This document shows positions 1 through 14,990 of a stretch of 64,000 bases of DNA, piece by piece; the stretch's first letter is position 1, and every line of letters starts with the position of its first letter. The stretch is from Tenodera sinensis (lineage: Eukaryota > Arthropoda > Insecta > Mantodea > Mantidae): NCBI GenBank assembly GCA_030765045.1, contig CM060971.1, positions 122,070,680 through 122,134,679 of the forward strand, written 5' to 3'. The position numbers were made by a program, and so were the translations under genes. The notes under the pieces are model-generated. The model was given only the letters and a program-made list of their open reading frames with translations. It was not told where the DNA came from and did no database searches.

Positions 1-3000
1 TTGCACACAAAGCTCTGCTATACACCATGCCTCAGATGGCTGTATGCAATAAGATTTACAAATGCCTATAGTATCAGCAGCAGCACTACATGGGTCATGT
101 TGCACACAAAGCTCTGCTATACACCATGCCTCAGATGGCTGTATGCAATAAGGTTTACAAATGCCTATAGTATCAGCAGCAGCACTACATGGGTCATGTT
201 GCACACAAAGCTCTGCTATACACCATGCCTCAGATGGCTGTATGCAATAAGGTTTACAAATGCCTATAGTATCAGCAGCAGCACTACATGGGTCATGTTG
301 CACACAAAGCTCTGCTATACACCATGCCTCAGATGGCCGTATGCAATAAGGTTTACAGATGCCTATAGTATCAGCAGCAGCACTACATGGATCATGTTGC
401 ACACAAAGCTCTGCTATACACCATGCCTCAGATAGCTGTATGCAATAAGATTTACAAATGCCTATAGTATCAGCAGCAGCAGCACTACATGGATCATGTT
501 GCACACAAAGCTCTGCTATACACCATGCCTCAGATGGCTGTATGCAATAAGATTTACAAATGCCTATAGTATCAGCAGCAGTATCAGCAGCACTACATGG
601 ATCATGTTGCACACAAAGCTCTGCTATACACCATGCCTCAGATGGCTGTATGCAATAAGATTTACAAATGCCTATAGTATCAGCAGCAGCACTACATGGA
701 TCATGTTGCACACAAAGCTCTGCTATACACCATGCCTCAGATGGCTGTATGCAATAAGATTTACAAATGTCTATAGTATCAGCAGCAGCAGCACTACATG
801 GATCATGTTGCACACAAAGCTCTGCTATACACCATGCCTCAGATGGCTGTATGCAATAAGATTTACAAATGCCTATAGTATCAGCAGCAGCACTACATGG
901 ATCATGTTGCACACAAAGCTCTGCTATACACCATGCCTCAGATGGCTGTATGCAATAAGATTTACAAATGCCTATAGTATCAGCAGCAGCAGCAGCACTA
1001 CATGGATCATGTTGCACACAAAGCTCTGCTATACACCATGCCTCAGATGGATGTATGCAATAAGATTTACAAATGCCTATAGTATCAGCAGCAGCAGCAG
1101 CAGCACTACATGGATCATGTTGCACACAAAGCTCTGCTATACACCATGCCTCAGATGGCTGTATGCAATAAGGTTTACAAATGCCTATAGTATCAGCAGC
1201 AGCACTACATGGATCATGTTGCACACAAAGCTCTGCTATACACCATGCCTCAGATGGCTGTATGCAATAAGATTTACAAATGCCTATAGTATCAGCAGCA
1301 GCACTACATGGATCATGTTGCACACAAAGCTCTGCTATACACCATGCCTCAGAAGGCTGTATGCAATAAGATTTACAAATGCCTATAGTATCAGCAGCAG
1401 CAGCACTACATGGATCATGTTGCACACAAAGCTCTGGTATACACCATGCCTCAGATGGCTGTATGCAATAAGATTTACAAATGCCTATAGTATCAGCAGC
1501 AGCAGCACTACATGGATCATGTTGCACACAAAGCTCTGCTATACACCATGCCTCAGATGGCTGTATGCAATAAGATTTACAAATGCCTATAGTATCAGCA
1601 GCAGCACTACATGGATCATGTTGCACACAAAGCTCTGCTATACACCATGCCTCAGATGGCTGTATGCAATAAGATTTACAAATGCCTATAGTATCAGCAG
1701 CAGCAGCACTACATGGATCATGTTGCACACAAAGCTCTGCTATACACCATGCCTCAGATGGCTGTATGCAATAAGATTTACAAATGCCTATAGTATCAGC
1801 AGCAGCACTACATGGATCATGTTGCACACAAAGCTCTGCTATACACCATGCCTCAGATGGCTGTATGCAATAAGATTTACAAATGCCTATAGTATCAGCA
1901 GCAGCAGCAGCAGCACTACATGGATCATGTTGCACACAAAGCTCTGGTATACACCATGCCTCAGATGGCTGTATGCAATAAGATTTACAAATGCCTATAG
2001 TATCAGCAGCAGCACTACATGGATCATGTTGCACACAAAGCTCTGCTATACACCATGCCTCAGATGGCTGTATGCAATAAGATTTACAAATGCCTATAGT
2101 ATCAGCAGCAGCACTACATGGATCATGTTGCACACAAAGCTCTGCTATACACCATGCCTCAGATGGCTGTATGCAATAAGGTTTACAAATGCCTATAGTA
2201 TCAGCAGCAGCACTACATGGATCATGTTGCACACAAAGCTCTGCTATACACCATGCCTCAGATGGCTGTATGCAATAAGATTTACAAATGCCTATAGTAT
2301 CAGCAGCAGCACTACATGGATCATGTTGCACACAAAGCTCTGCTATACACCATGCCTCAGATGGCTGTATGCAATAAGATTTACAAATGCCTATAGTATC
2401 AGCAGCAGCACTACATGGATCATGTTGCACACAAAGCTCTGCTATACACCATGCCTCAGATGGCTGTATGCAATAAGATTTACAAATGCCTATAGTATCA
2501 GCAGCAGCACTACATGGATCATGTTGCACACAAAGCTCTGCTATACACCATGCCTCAGATGGCTGTATGCAATAAGATTTACAAATGCCTATAGTATCAG
2601 CAGCAGCAGCAGCACTACATGGATCATGTTGCACACAAAGCTCTGCTATACACCATGCCTCAGATGGCTGTATGCAATAAGATTTACAAATGCCTATAGT
2701 ATCAGCAGCAGCACTACATGGATCATGTTGCACACAAAGCTCTGCTATACACCATGCCTCAGATAGCTGTATGCAATAAGATTTACAAATGCCTATAGTA
2801 TCAGCAGCAGCAGCACTACATGGATCATGTTGCACACAAAGCTCTGCTATACACCATGCCTCAGATGGCTGTATGCAATAAGATTTACAAATGCCTATAG
2901 TATCAGCAGCACTACATGGATCATGTTGCACACAAAGCTCTGCTATGCACCATGCCTCAGATGGCTGTATGCAATAAGATTTACAAATGCCTATAGTATC

Positions 3001-3750
3001 AGCAGCAGCAGCACTACATGGATCATGTTGCACACAAAGCTCTGCTATACACCATGCCTCAGATGGCTGTATGCAATAAGATTTACAAATGCCTATAGTA
3101 TCAGCAGCAGCAGCAGCAGCACTACATGGATCATGTTGCACACAAAGCTCTGCTATACACCATGCCTCAGATGGCTGTATGCAATAAGATTTACAAATGC
3201 CTATAGTATCAGCAGCAGCAGCAGCACTACATGGATCATGTTGCACACAAAGCTCTGCTATACACCATGCCTCAGATGGCTGTATGCAATAAGATTTACA
3301 AATGCCTATAGTATCAGCAGCAGCACTACATGGATCATGTTGCACACAAAGCTCTGCTATACACCATGCCTCAGATAGCTGTATGCAATAAGATTTACAA
3401 ATGCCTATAGTATCAGCAGCAGCAGCACTACATGGATCATGTTGCACACAAAGCTCTGCTTTACACCATGCCTCAGATGGCTGTATGCAATAAGATTTAC
3501 AAATGCCTATAGTATCAGCAGCAGCAGCAGCACTACATGCATCATGTTGCACACAAAGCTCTGCTATACACCATGCCTCAGATGGCTGTATGCAATAAGA
3601 TTTACAAATGCCTATAGTATCAGCAGCAGCAGCAGCACTACATGGATCATGTTGCACACAAAGCTCTGCTATACACCATGCCTCAGATGGCTGTATGCAA
3701 TAAGATTTACAAATGCCTATAGTATCAGCAGCAGCAGCAGTATCAGCAGC

Positions 3751-4268
3751 ACTACATGGATCATGTTGCACACAAAGCTCTGCTATGCACCATGCCTCAG
3801 ATGGCTGTATGCAATAAGATTTACAAATGCCTATAGTATCAGCAGCAGCAGCACTACATGGATCATGTTGCACACAAAGCTCTGCTTTACACCATGCCTC
3901 AGATGGCTGTATGCAATAAGATTTACAAATGCCTATAGTATCAGCAGCAGCAGCAGTATCAGCAGCACTACATGGATCATGTTGCACACAAAGCTCTGCT
4001 ATGCACCATGCCTCAGATGGCGGTATGCAATAAGATTTACAAATGCCTATAGTATCAGCAGCAGCAGCACTACATGGATCATGTTGCACACAAAGCTCTG
4101 CTATACACCATGCCTCAGATGGCTGTATGCAATAAGGTTTACAAATGCCTATAGTATCAGCAGCAGCACTACATGGATCATGTTGCACACAAAGCTCTGC
4201 TATACACCATGCCTCAGATGACTGTATGCAATAAGATTTACAAATGCCTATAGTATCAGCAGCAGCAC
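3751..4268. repeat. Smaller internal duplication in satellite 1, copy A (720-bp period)
   Basis: A five-unit run with rare variants (TATGCACC, TGCTTTACACC, CAG-TATCAG insertion, CGGTATG, AGATGACTG) recurs 720 bp later at 4471-4988. The shared AGATGACTG carries the same TGA in the plus frame at 4219-4221 and 4939-4941, so that stop was copied rather than mutated twice. Confidence 0.85.
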
Positions 4269-4470
4269 TACATGGATCATGTTGCACACAAAGCTCTGCT
4301 ATACACCATGCCTCAGATGGCGGTATGCAATAAGATTTACAAATGCCTATAGTATCAGCAGCAGCAGCACTACATGGATCATGTTGCACACAAACCTCTG
4401 CTATACACCATGCCTCAGATGGCTGTATGCAATAAGGTTTACAAATGCCTATAGTATCAGCAGCAGCAGC

Positions 4471-4988
4471 ACTACATGGATCATGTTGCACACAAAGCTC
4501 TGCTATGCACCATGCCTCAGATGGCTGTATGCAATAAGATTTACAAATGCCTATAGTATCAGCAGCAGCAGCACTACATGGATCATGTTGCACACAAAGC
4601 TCTGCTTTACACCATGCCTCAGATGGCTGTATGCAATAAGATTTACAAATGCCTATAGTATCAGCAGCAGCAGCAGTATCAGCAGCACTACATGGATCAT
4701 GTTGCACACAAAGCTCTGCTATGCACCATGCCTCAGATGGCGGTATGCAATAAGATTTACAAATGCCTATAGTATCAGCAGCAGCAGCACTACATGGATC
4801 ATGTTGCACACAAAGCTCTGCTATACACCATGCCTCAGATGGCTGTATGCAATAAGGTTTACAAATGCCTATAGTATCAGCAGCAGCACTACATGGATCA
4901 TGTTGCACACAAAGCTCTGCTATACACCATGCCTCAGATGACTGTATGCAATAAGATTTACAAATGCCTATAGTATCAGCAGCAGCAG
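4471..4988. repeat. Smaller internal duplication in satellite 1, copy B (720-bp period)
   Basis: Second copy of the 3751-4268 run, with the same variant order. It ends where CAGCAGGACTAC replaces CAGCACTAC. Confidence 0.85.
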
Positions 4989-7900
4989 GACTACATGGAT
5001 CATGTTGCACACAAAGCTCTGCTATACACCATGCCTCAGATGGCTGTATGCAATAAGATTTACAAATGCCTATAGTATCAGCAGCAGTATCAGCACTACA
5101 TGGATCATGTTGCACACAAAGCTCTGCTATACACCATGCCTCAGATGGCTGTATGCAATAAGATTTACAAATGCCTATAGTATCAGCAGCAGCAGCACTA
5201 CATGGATCATGTTGCACACAAAGCTCTGCTATACACCATGCCTCAGATGGCTGTATGCAATAAGATTTACAAATGCCTATAGTATCAGTAGCAGCAGCAC
5301 TACATGGATCATGTTGCACACAAAGCTCTGCTATACACCATGCCTCAGATGGCTGTATGCAATAAGGTTTACAAATGCCTATAGTATCAGCAGCAGCAAC
5401 AGCACTACATGGATCATGTTGCACACAAAGCTCTGCTATACACCATGCCTCAGATGGCTGTATGCAATAAGATTTACAAATGCCTATAGTATCAGCAGCA
5501 GCAGCACTACATGGATCATGTTGCACACAAAGCTCTGCTATACACCATGCCTCAGATGGCTGTATGCAATAAGATTTACAAATGCCTATAGTATCAGCAG
5601 CAGCAGCACTACATGGATCATGTTGCACACAAAGCTCTGCTATACACCATGCCTCAGATGGCTGTATGCAATAAGATTTACAAATGCCTATAGTATCAGC
5701 AGCAGCAGCACTACATGGATCATGTTGCACACAAAGCTCTGCTATACACCATGCCTCAGATGGCTGTATGCAATAAGATTTACAAATGCCTATAGTATCA
5801 GCAGCAGCACTACATGCATCATGTTGCACACAAAGCTCTGCTATACACCATGCCTCAGATGGCTGTATGCAATAAGATTTACAAATGCCTATAGTATCAG
5901 CAGCAGCAGCACTACATGGATCATGTTGCACACAAAGCTCTGCTATACACCATGCCTCAGATGGCTGTATGCAATAAGATTTACAAATGCCTATAGTATC
6001 AGCAGCAGCACTACATGGATCATGTTGCACACAAAACTCTGCTATACACCATGCCTCAGATGGCTGTATGCAATAAGATTTACAAATGCCTATAGTATCA
6101 GCAGCAGCAGCAGCACTACATGGATCATGTTGCACACAAAGCTCTGCTATACACCATGCCTCAGATGGATGTATGCAATAAGATTTACAAATGCCTATAG
6201 TATCAGCAGCAGTATCAGCAGCACTACATGGATCATGTTGCACACAAAGCTCTGCTATACACCATGCCTCAGATGGCTGTATGCAATAGGATTTACAAAT
6301 GCCTATAGTATCCGCAGCAACAGCAGCACTACATGGATCATGTTGCACACAAAGCTCTGCTATACACCATGCCTCAGATGGCTGTATGCAATAAGATTTA
6401 CAAATGCCTATAGTATCAGCAGCAGCAGCACTACATGGATCATGTTGCACACAAAGCTCTGCTATACACCATGCCTCAGATGGCTGTATGCAATAAGATT
6501 TACAAATGCCTATAGTATCAGCAGCAGCACTACATGGATCATGTTGCACACAAAGCTCTGCTATACACCATGCCTCAGATGGCTGTATGCAATAAGATTT
6601 ACAAATGCCTATAGTATCAGCAGCAGCAGCACTACATGGATCATGTTGCACACAAAGCTCTGCTATACACCATGCCTCAGATGGCTGTATGCAATAAGAT
6701 TTACAAATGCCTATAGTATCAGCAGCAGCACTACATGGATCATGTTGCACACAAAGCTCTGCTATACACCATGCCTCAGATGGCTGTATGCAATAAGATT
6801 TACAAATGCCTATAGTATCAGCAGCAGCATTACATGGATCATGTTGCACACAAAGCTCTGCTATACACCATGCCTCAGATGGCTGTATGCAATAAGGTTT
6901 ACAAATGCCTATAGTATCAGCAGCAGCACTACATGGATCATGTTGCACACAAAGCTCTGCTATACACCATGCCTCAGATGGCTGTATGCAATAAGATTTA
7001 CAAATGCCTATAGTATCAGCAGCAGCAGCACTACATGGATCATGTTGCACACAAAGCTCTGCTATACACCATGCCTCAGATGGCTGTATGCAATAAGATT
7101 TACAAATGCCTATAGTATCAGCAGCAGCAGCAGCACTACATGGATCATGTTGCACACAAAGCTCTGCTATACACCATGCCTCAGATGGCTGTATGCAATA
7201 AGGTTTACAAATGCCTATAGTATCAGCAGCAGCAGCAGCACTACATGGATCATGTTGCACACAAAGCTCTGCTATACACCATGCCTCAGATGGCTGTATG
7301 CAATAAGATTTACAAATGCCTATAGTATCAGCAGCAGCACTACATGGATCATGTTGCACACAAAGCTCTGCTATACACCATGCCTCAGCTGGATGTATAC
7401 AATAAGATTTACAAATGCCTATAGTATCAGCAGCAGCAGCACTACATGGATCATGTTGCACACAAAGCTCTGGTATACACCATGCCTCAGATGGCTGTAT
7501 GCAATAAGATTTACAAATGCCTATAGTATCAGCAGCAGCAGCACTACATGGATCATGTTGCACACAAAGCTCTGCTATACACCATGCCTCAGATGGCTGT
7601 ATGCAATAAGGTTTACAAATGCCTATAGTATCAGCAGCAGCACTACATGGATCATGTTGCACACAAAGCTCTGCTATACACCATGCCTCAGATGGCTGTA
7701 TGCAATAAGGTTTACAAATGCCTATAGTATCAGCAGCAGCAGCACTACATGGATCATGTTGCACACAAAGCTCTGCTATACACCATGCCTCAGGTGGCTG
7801 TATGCAATAAGGTTTACAAATGCCTATAGTATCAGCAGCAGTATCAGCAGCAGCAGCAGCAGCACTACATGGATCATGTTGCACACAAAGCTCTGCTATA

Positions 7901-10900
7901 CAACATGCCTCAGATGGCTGTATGCAATAAGGTTTACAAATGCCTATAGTATCAGCAGCAGCAGCAGCAGCACTACATGGATCATGTTGCACACAAAGCT
8001 CTGCTATACACCATGCCTCAGATGGCTGTATGCAATAAGATTTACAAATGCCTATAGTATCAGCAGCAGCAGCACTACATGGATCATGTTGCACACAAAG
8101 CTCTGCTATACACCATGCCTCAGATGGCTGTATGCAATAAGATTTACAAATGCCTATAGTATCAGCAGCAGTATCAGCAGCACTACATGGATCATGTTGC
8201 ACACAAAGCTCTGCTATACACCATGCCTCAGATGGCTGTATGCAATAAGATTTACAAATGCCTATAGTATCAGCAGCAGCAGCACTACATGGATCATGTT
8301 GCACACAAAGCTCTGGTATACACCATGCCTCAGATGGCTGTATGCAATAAGATTTACAAATGCCTATAGTATCAGCAGCAGCAGCAGCACTACATGGATC
8401 ATGTTGCACACAAAGCTCTGCTATACACCATGCCTCAGATGGCTGTATCCAATAAGATTTACAAATGCCTATAGTATCAGCAGCAGCAGCACTACATGGA
8501 TCATGTTGCACACAAAGCTCTGCTATACACCATGCCTCAGATGGCTGTATGCAATAAGATTTACAAATGCCTATAGTATCAGCAGCAGCAGCACTACATG
8601 CATCATGTTGCACACAAAGCTCTGCTATACACCTTGCCTCAGATGGCTGTATGCAATAAGGTTTACAAATGCCTATAGTATCAGCAGCAGCACTACATGG
8701 ATCATGTTGCACACAAAGCTCTGCTATACACCATGCCTCAGATGGCTGTATGCAATAAGATTTACAAATGCCTATAGTATCAGCAGCAGTATCAGCAGCA
8801 CTACATGGATCATGTTGCACACAAAGCTCTGCTATACACCATGCCTCAGATGGCTGTATGCAATAAGGTTTACAGATGCCTATAGTATCAGCAGCAGCAC
8901 TACATGGATCATGTTGCACACAAAGCTCTGGTATACACCATGCCTCAGATGGCTGTATGCAATAAGATTTACAAATGCCTATAGTATCAGCAGCAGCAGC
9001 AGCACTACATGGATCATGTTGCACACAAAGCTCTGCTATACACCATGCCTCAGATGGCTGTATGCAATAAGATTTACAAATGCCTATAGTATCAGCAGCA
9101 GTATCAGCACTACATGGATCATGTTGCACACAAAGCTCTGCTATACACCATGCCTCAGATGGCTGTATGCAATAAGATTTACAAATGCCTATAGTATCAG
9201 CAGCAGCAGCACTACATGGATCATGTTGCACACAAAGCTCTGCTATACACCATGCCTCAGATGGCTGTATGCAATAAGATTTACAAATGCCTATAGTATC
9301 AGCAGCAGCACTACATGGATCATGTTGCACACAAAGCTCTGCTATACACCATGCCTCAGATGGCTGTATGCAATAAGGTTTACAAATGCCTATAGTATCA
9401 GCAGCAGCACTACATGGATCATGTTGCACACAAAGCTCTGCTATACACCATGCCTCAGATGGCTGTATGCAATAAGATTTACAAATGCCTATAGTATCAG
9501 CAGCAGCACTACATGGATCATGTTGCACACAAAGCTCTGCTATACACCATGCCTCAGATGGCTGTATGCAATAAGATTTACAAATGCCTATAGTATCAGC
9601 AGCAGCACTACATGGATCATGTTGCACACAAAGCTCTGCTATACACCATGCCTCAGATGGCTGTATGCAATAAGATTTACAAATGCCTATAGTATCAGCA
9701 GCAGCAGCACTACATGGATCATGTTGCACACAAAGCTCTGCTATACACCATGCCTCAGATGGCTGTATGCAATAAGATTTACAAATGCCTATAGTATCAG
9801 CAGCAGCAGCAGCAGCACTACATGCATCATGTTGCACACAAAGCTCTGCTATACACCATGCCTCAGATGGCTGTATGCAATAAGATTTACAAATGCCTAT
9901 AGTATCAGCAGCAGCAGCACTACATGGATCATGTTGCACACAAAGCTCTGCTATACACCATGCCTCAGATGGCTGTATGCAATAAGGTTTACAAATGCCT
10001 ATAGTATCAGCAGCAGCACTACATGGATCATGTTGCACACAAAGCTCTGCTATACACCATGCCTCAGATGGCTGTATGCAATAAGATTTACAAATGCCTA
10101 TAGTATCAGCAGCAGCAGCACTACATGGATCATGTTGCACACAAAGCTCTGCTATACACCATGCCTCAGATGGCTGTATGCAATAAGGTTTACAAATGCC
10201 TATAGTATCAGCAGCAGTATCAGCACTACATGGATCATGTTGCACACAAAGCTCTGCTATACACCATGCCTCAGATGGCTGTATGCAATAAGATTTACAA
10301 ATGCCTATATTATCAGCAGCAGCAGCAGCACTACATGGATCATGTTGCACACAAAGCTCTGCTATACACCATGCCTCAGATGGCTGTATGCAATAAGATT
10401 TACAAATGCCTATAGTATCAGCAGCAGCAGCACTACATGGATCATGTTGCACACAAAGCTCTGCTATACACCATGCCTCAGATGGCTGTATGCAATAGGA
10501 TTTACAAATGCCTATAGTATCAGCAGCAGCACTACATGGATCATGTTGCACACAAAGCTCTGCTATACACCATGCCTCAGATGGCTGTATGCAATAAGAT
10601 TTACAAATGCCTATAGTATCAGCAGCAGCACTACATGGATCATGTTGCACACAAAGCTCTGCTATACACCATGCCTCAGATGGCTGTATGCAATAGGATT
10701 TACAAATGCCTATAGTATCAGCAGCAGCACTACATGGATCATGTTGCACACAAAGCTCTGCTATACACCATGCCTCAGATGGATGTATGCAATAAGATTT
10801 ACAAATGCCTATAGTATCAGCAGCAGCAGCACTACATGGATCATGTTGCACACAAAGCTCTGCTATACACCATGCCTCAGATGGCTGTATGCAATAAGAT

Positions 10901-11327
10901 TTACAAATGCCTATAGTATCAGCAGCAGCACTACATGGATCATGTTGCACACAAAGCTCTGCTATACACCATGCCTCAGATGGCTGTATGCAATAAGATT
11001 TACAAATGTCTATAGTATCAGCAGCAGCACTACATGGATCATGTTGCACACAAAGCTCTGCTATACAGCATGCCTCAGATGGCTGTATGCAATAAGATTT
11101 ACAAATGCCTATAGTATCAGCAGCAGCACTACATGGATCATGTTGCACACAAAGCTCTGCTATACACCATGCCTCAGATGGCTGTATGCAATAAGATTTA
11201 CAAATGCCTATAGTATCAGCAGCAGCACTACATGGATCATGTTGCACACAAAGCTCTGGTATACACCATGCCTCAGATGGCTGTATGCAATAAGATTTAC
11301 AAATGCCTATAGTATCAGCAGCAGTAT

Positions 11328-14300
11328 CAGCAGCACTACATGGATCATGTTGCACACAAAGCTCTGCTATACACCATGCCTCAGATGGCTGTATGCAATA
11401 AGGTTTACAAATGCCTATAGTATCAGCAGCAGCACTACATGGATCATGTTGCACACAAAGCTCTGCTATACACCTTGCCTCAGATGGCTGTATGCAATAA
11501 GATTTACAAATGCCTATAGTATCAGCAGCAGCAGCACTACATGGATCATGTTGCACACAAAGCTCTGCTATACACCATGCCTCAGATGGCTGTATGCAAT
11601 AAGATTTACAAATGCCTATAGTATCAGCAGCAGCACTACATGGATCATGTTGCACACAAAGCTCTGCTATACACCATGCCTCAGATGGCTGTATGCAATA
11701 AGATTTACAAATGCCTATAGTATCAGCAGCAGCACTACATGCATCATGTTGCACACAAAGCTCTGCTATACACCATGTCTCAGATGGCTGTATGCAATAA
11801 GATTTACAAATGCCTATAGTATCAGCAGCAGCACTACATGCATCATGTTGCACACAAAGCTCTGCTATACACCATGTCTCAGATGGCTGTATCCAATAAG
11901 ATTTACAAATGCCTATAGTATCAGCAGCAGCACTACATGCATCATGTTGCACACAAAGCTCTGCTATACGCCATGCCTGAGATGGCTGTATGCAATAAGA
12001 TTTACAAATGCCTATAGTATCAGCAGCAGCAGCACTACATGGATCATGTTGCACACAAAGCTCTGCTATACACCATGCCTCAGATGGCTGTATGCAATAA
12101 GATTTACAAATGCCTATAGTATCAGCAGCAGCACTACATGCATCATGTTGCACACAAAGCTCTGCTATACACCTTGCCTCAGATGGCTGTATGCAATAAG
12201 ACTTACAGATGCCTATAGTATCAGCAGCAGCAGCAGCACTACATGGATCATGTTGCACACAAAGCTCTGCTATACACCATGCCTCAGATGGCTGTATGCA
12301 ATAAGATTTACAAATGCCTATAGTATCAGCAGCAGCAGCAGCAGCACTACATGGATCATGTTGCACACAAAGCTCTGCTATGCACCATGCCTCAGATGGC
12401 TGTATGCAATAAGATTTACAAATGCCTATAGTATCAGCAGCAGCAGCAGCAGCAGCAGCACTACATGGATCATGTTGCACACAAAGCTCTGCTATACACC
12501 ATGCCTCAGATGGCTGTATGCAATAAGATTTACAAATGCCTATAGTATCAGCAGCAGCAGCAGCAGCACTACATGGATCATGTTGCACACAAAGCTCTGC
12601 TATGCACCATGCCTCAGATGGCTGTATGCAATAAGATTTACAAATGCCTATAGTATCAGCAGCAGCAGCAGCAGCAGCACTACATGGATCATGTTGCACA
12701 CAAAGCTCTGCTATACACCATGCCTCAGATGGCTGTATGCAATAAGATTTACAAATGCCTATAGTATCAGCAGCAGCACTACATGGATCATGTTGCACAC
12801 AAAGCTCTGCTATACACCATGCCTCAGATGGCTGTATGCAATAAGATTTACAAATGCCTATAGTATCAGCAGCAGCAGCACTACATGGATCATGTTGCAC
12901 ACAAAGCTCTGCTATACACCATGCCTCAGATGGCTGTATGCAATAAGGTTTACAGATGCCTATAGTATCAGCAGCAGCACTACATGGATCATGTTGCACA
13001 CAAAGCTCTGCTATACACCATGCCTCAGATGGCTGTATGCAATAAGATTTACAAATGCCTATAGTATCAGCAGCAGCAGTACTACATGGATCATGTTGCA
13101 CACAAAGCTCTGCTATACACCATGCCTCAGATGGCTGTATGCAATAAGATTTACAGATGCCTATAGTATCAGCAGCAGCACTACATGGATCATGTTGCAC
13201 ACAAAGCTCTGCTATACACCATGCCTCAGATGGCTGTATGCAATAAGATTTACAAATGCCTATAGTATCAGCAGCAGCACTACATGGATCATGTTGCACA
13301 CAAAGCTCTGCTATACACCATGCCTCAGATGGCTGTATCCAATAAGATTTACAAATGCCTATAGTATCAGCAGCAGCACTACATGGATCATGTTGCACAC
13401 AAAGCTCTGCTATACACCATGCCTCAGATGGCTGTATGCAATAAGATTTACAAATGCCTATAGTATCAGCAGCAGCAGCAGCACTACATGGATCATGTTG
13501 CACACAAAGCTCTGCTATATACCATGCCTCAGATGGCTGTATGCAATAAGATTTACAAATGCCTATAGTATCAGCAGCAGCAGCAGCACTACATGGATCA
13601 TGTTGCACAGAAAGCTCTGCTATACACCATGCCTCAGATGGCTGTATGCAATAAGATTTACAAATGCCTATAGTATCAGCTGCAGCAGCACTACATGGAT
13701 CATGTTGCACACAAAGCTCTGCTATACACCATGCCTCAGATGGCTGTATGCAATAAGATTTACAAATGCCTATAGTATCAGCAGCAGCAGCACTACATGG
13801 ATCATGTTGCACACAAAGCTCTGCTATACACCATGCCTCAGATGGCTGTATGCAATAAGATTTACAAATGCCTATAGTATCAGCAGCAGTATCAGCAGCA
13901 CTACATGGATCATGTTGCACACAAAGCTCTGCTATACACCATGCCTCAGATGGCTGTATGCAATAAGATTTACAAATGCCTATAGTATCAGCAGCAGCAG
14001 CACTACATGGATCATGTTGCACACAAAGCTCTGCTATACACCATGCCTCAGATGGCTGTATGCAATAAGATTTACAAATGCCTATAGTATCAGCAGCAGC
14101 AGCACTACATGGATCATGTTGCACACAAAGCTCTGCTATACACCACGCCTCAGATGGCTGTATGCAATAAGATTTACAAATGCCTATAGTATCAGCAACA
14201 GCACGACATGGATCATGTTGCACACAAAGCTCTGCTATACACCATGCCTCAGATGGCTGTATGCAATAAGATTTACAAATGCCTATAGTATCAGCAGCAG

Positions 14301-14598
14301 CACTACATGCATCATGTACCACACAAAGCTCTGCTATACACCATGCCTCAGATGGCTGTATGCAATAAGATTTACAAATGCCTATAGTATCAGCAGCAGC
14401 ACTACATGCATCATGTTGCACACAAAGCTCTGCTATACACCATGTCTCAGATGGCTGTATGCAATAAGATTTACAAATGCCTATAGTATCAGCAGCAGCA
14501 CTACATGGATCATGTTGCACACAAAGCTCTGCTATACACCATGCCTCAGATAGCTGTATGCAATAAGATTTACAAATGCCTATAGTATCAGCAGCAGC
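11328..14598. repeat. Large internal duplication in satellite 1, copy A
   Basis: This run of about 32 units recurs at 14991-18258, shifted by 3663 bp and, after one CAG difference near 12440, by 3660 bp. Rare unit variants recur in the same order: the paired GCATC units, the GTATCC unit, the ATACGCCATGCCTGAG unit, the ACTTACAGATG unit, the long CAG runs, the CAGCTGCAG unit and the CATGTACCACAC unit. I found only three differences by eye: one CAG, the TAG at 14551-14553, and G versus A at 17670. Confidence 0.9.
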
Positions 14599-14990
14599 AG
14601 CACTACATGGATCATGTTGCACACAAAGCTCTGCTATACACCATGCCTCAGATGGCTGTATGCAATAAGGTTTACAAATGCCTATAGTATCAGCAGCAGC
14701 ACTACATGCATCATGTTGCACACAAAGCTCTGCTATACACCATGCCTCAGATGGCTGTATGCAATAAGATTTACAAATGCCTATAGTATCAGCAGCAGCA
14801 CTACATGGATCATGTTGCACACAAAGCTCTGCTATACACCATGCCTCAGATGGCTGTATGCAATAAGATTTACAAATGCCTATAGTATCAGCAGCAGCAC
14901 TACATGGATCATGTTGCACACAAAGCTCTGCTATACACCATGCCTCAGATGGCTGTATGCAATAAGATTTACAAATGCCTATAGTATCAG

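Noticed and set aside
5002..14553. A 3183-codon plus-strand open frame (and the 756- and 1018-codon neighbours) as genes
   Set aside because: They are satellite 1 translated; stops differ only by point mutations, there is no promoter, leader or splice context, and they run antisense to the wolframin-like gene.
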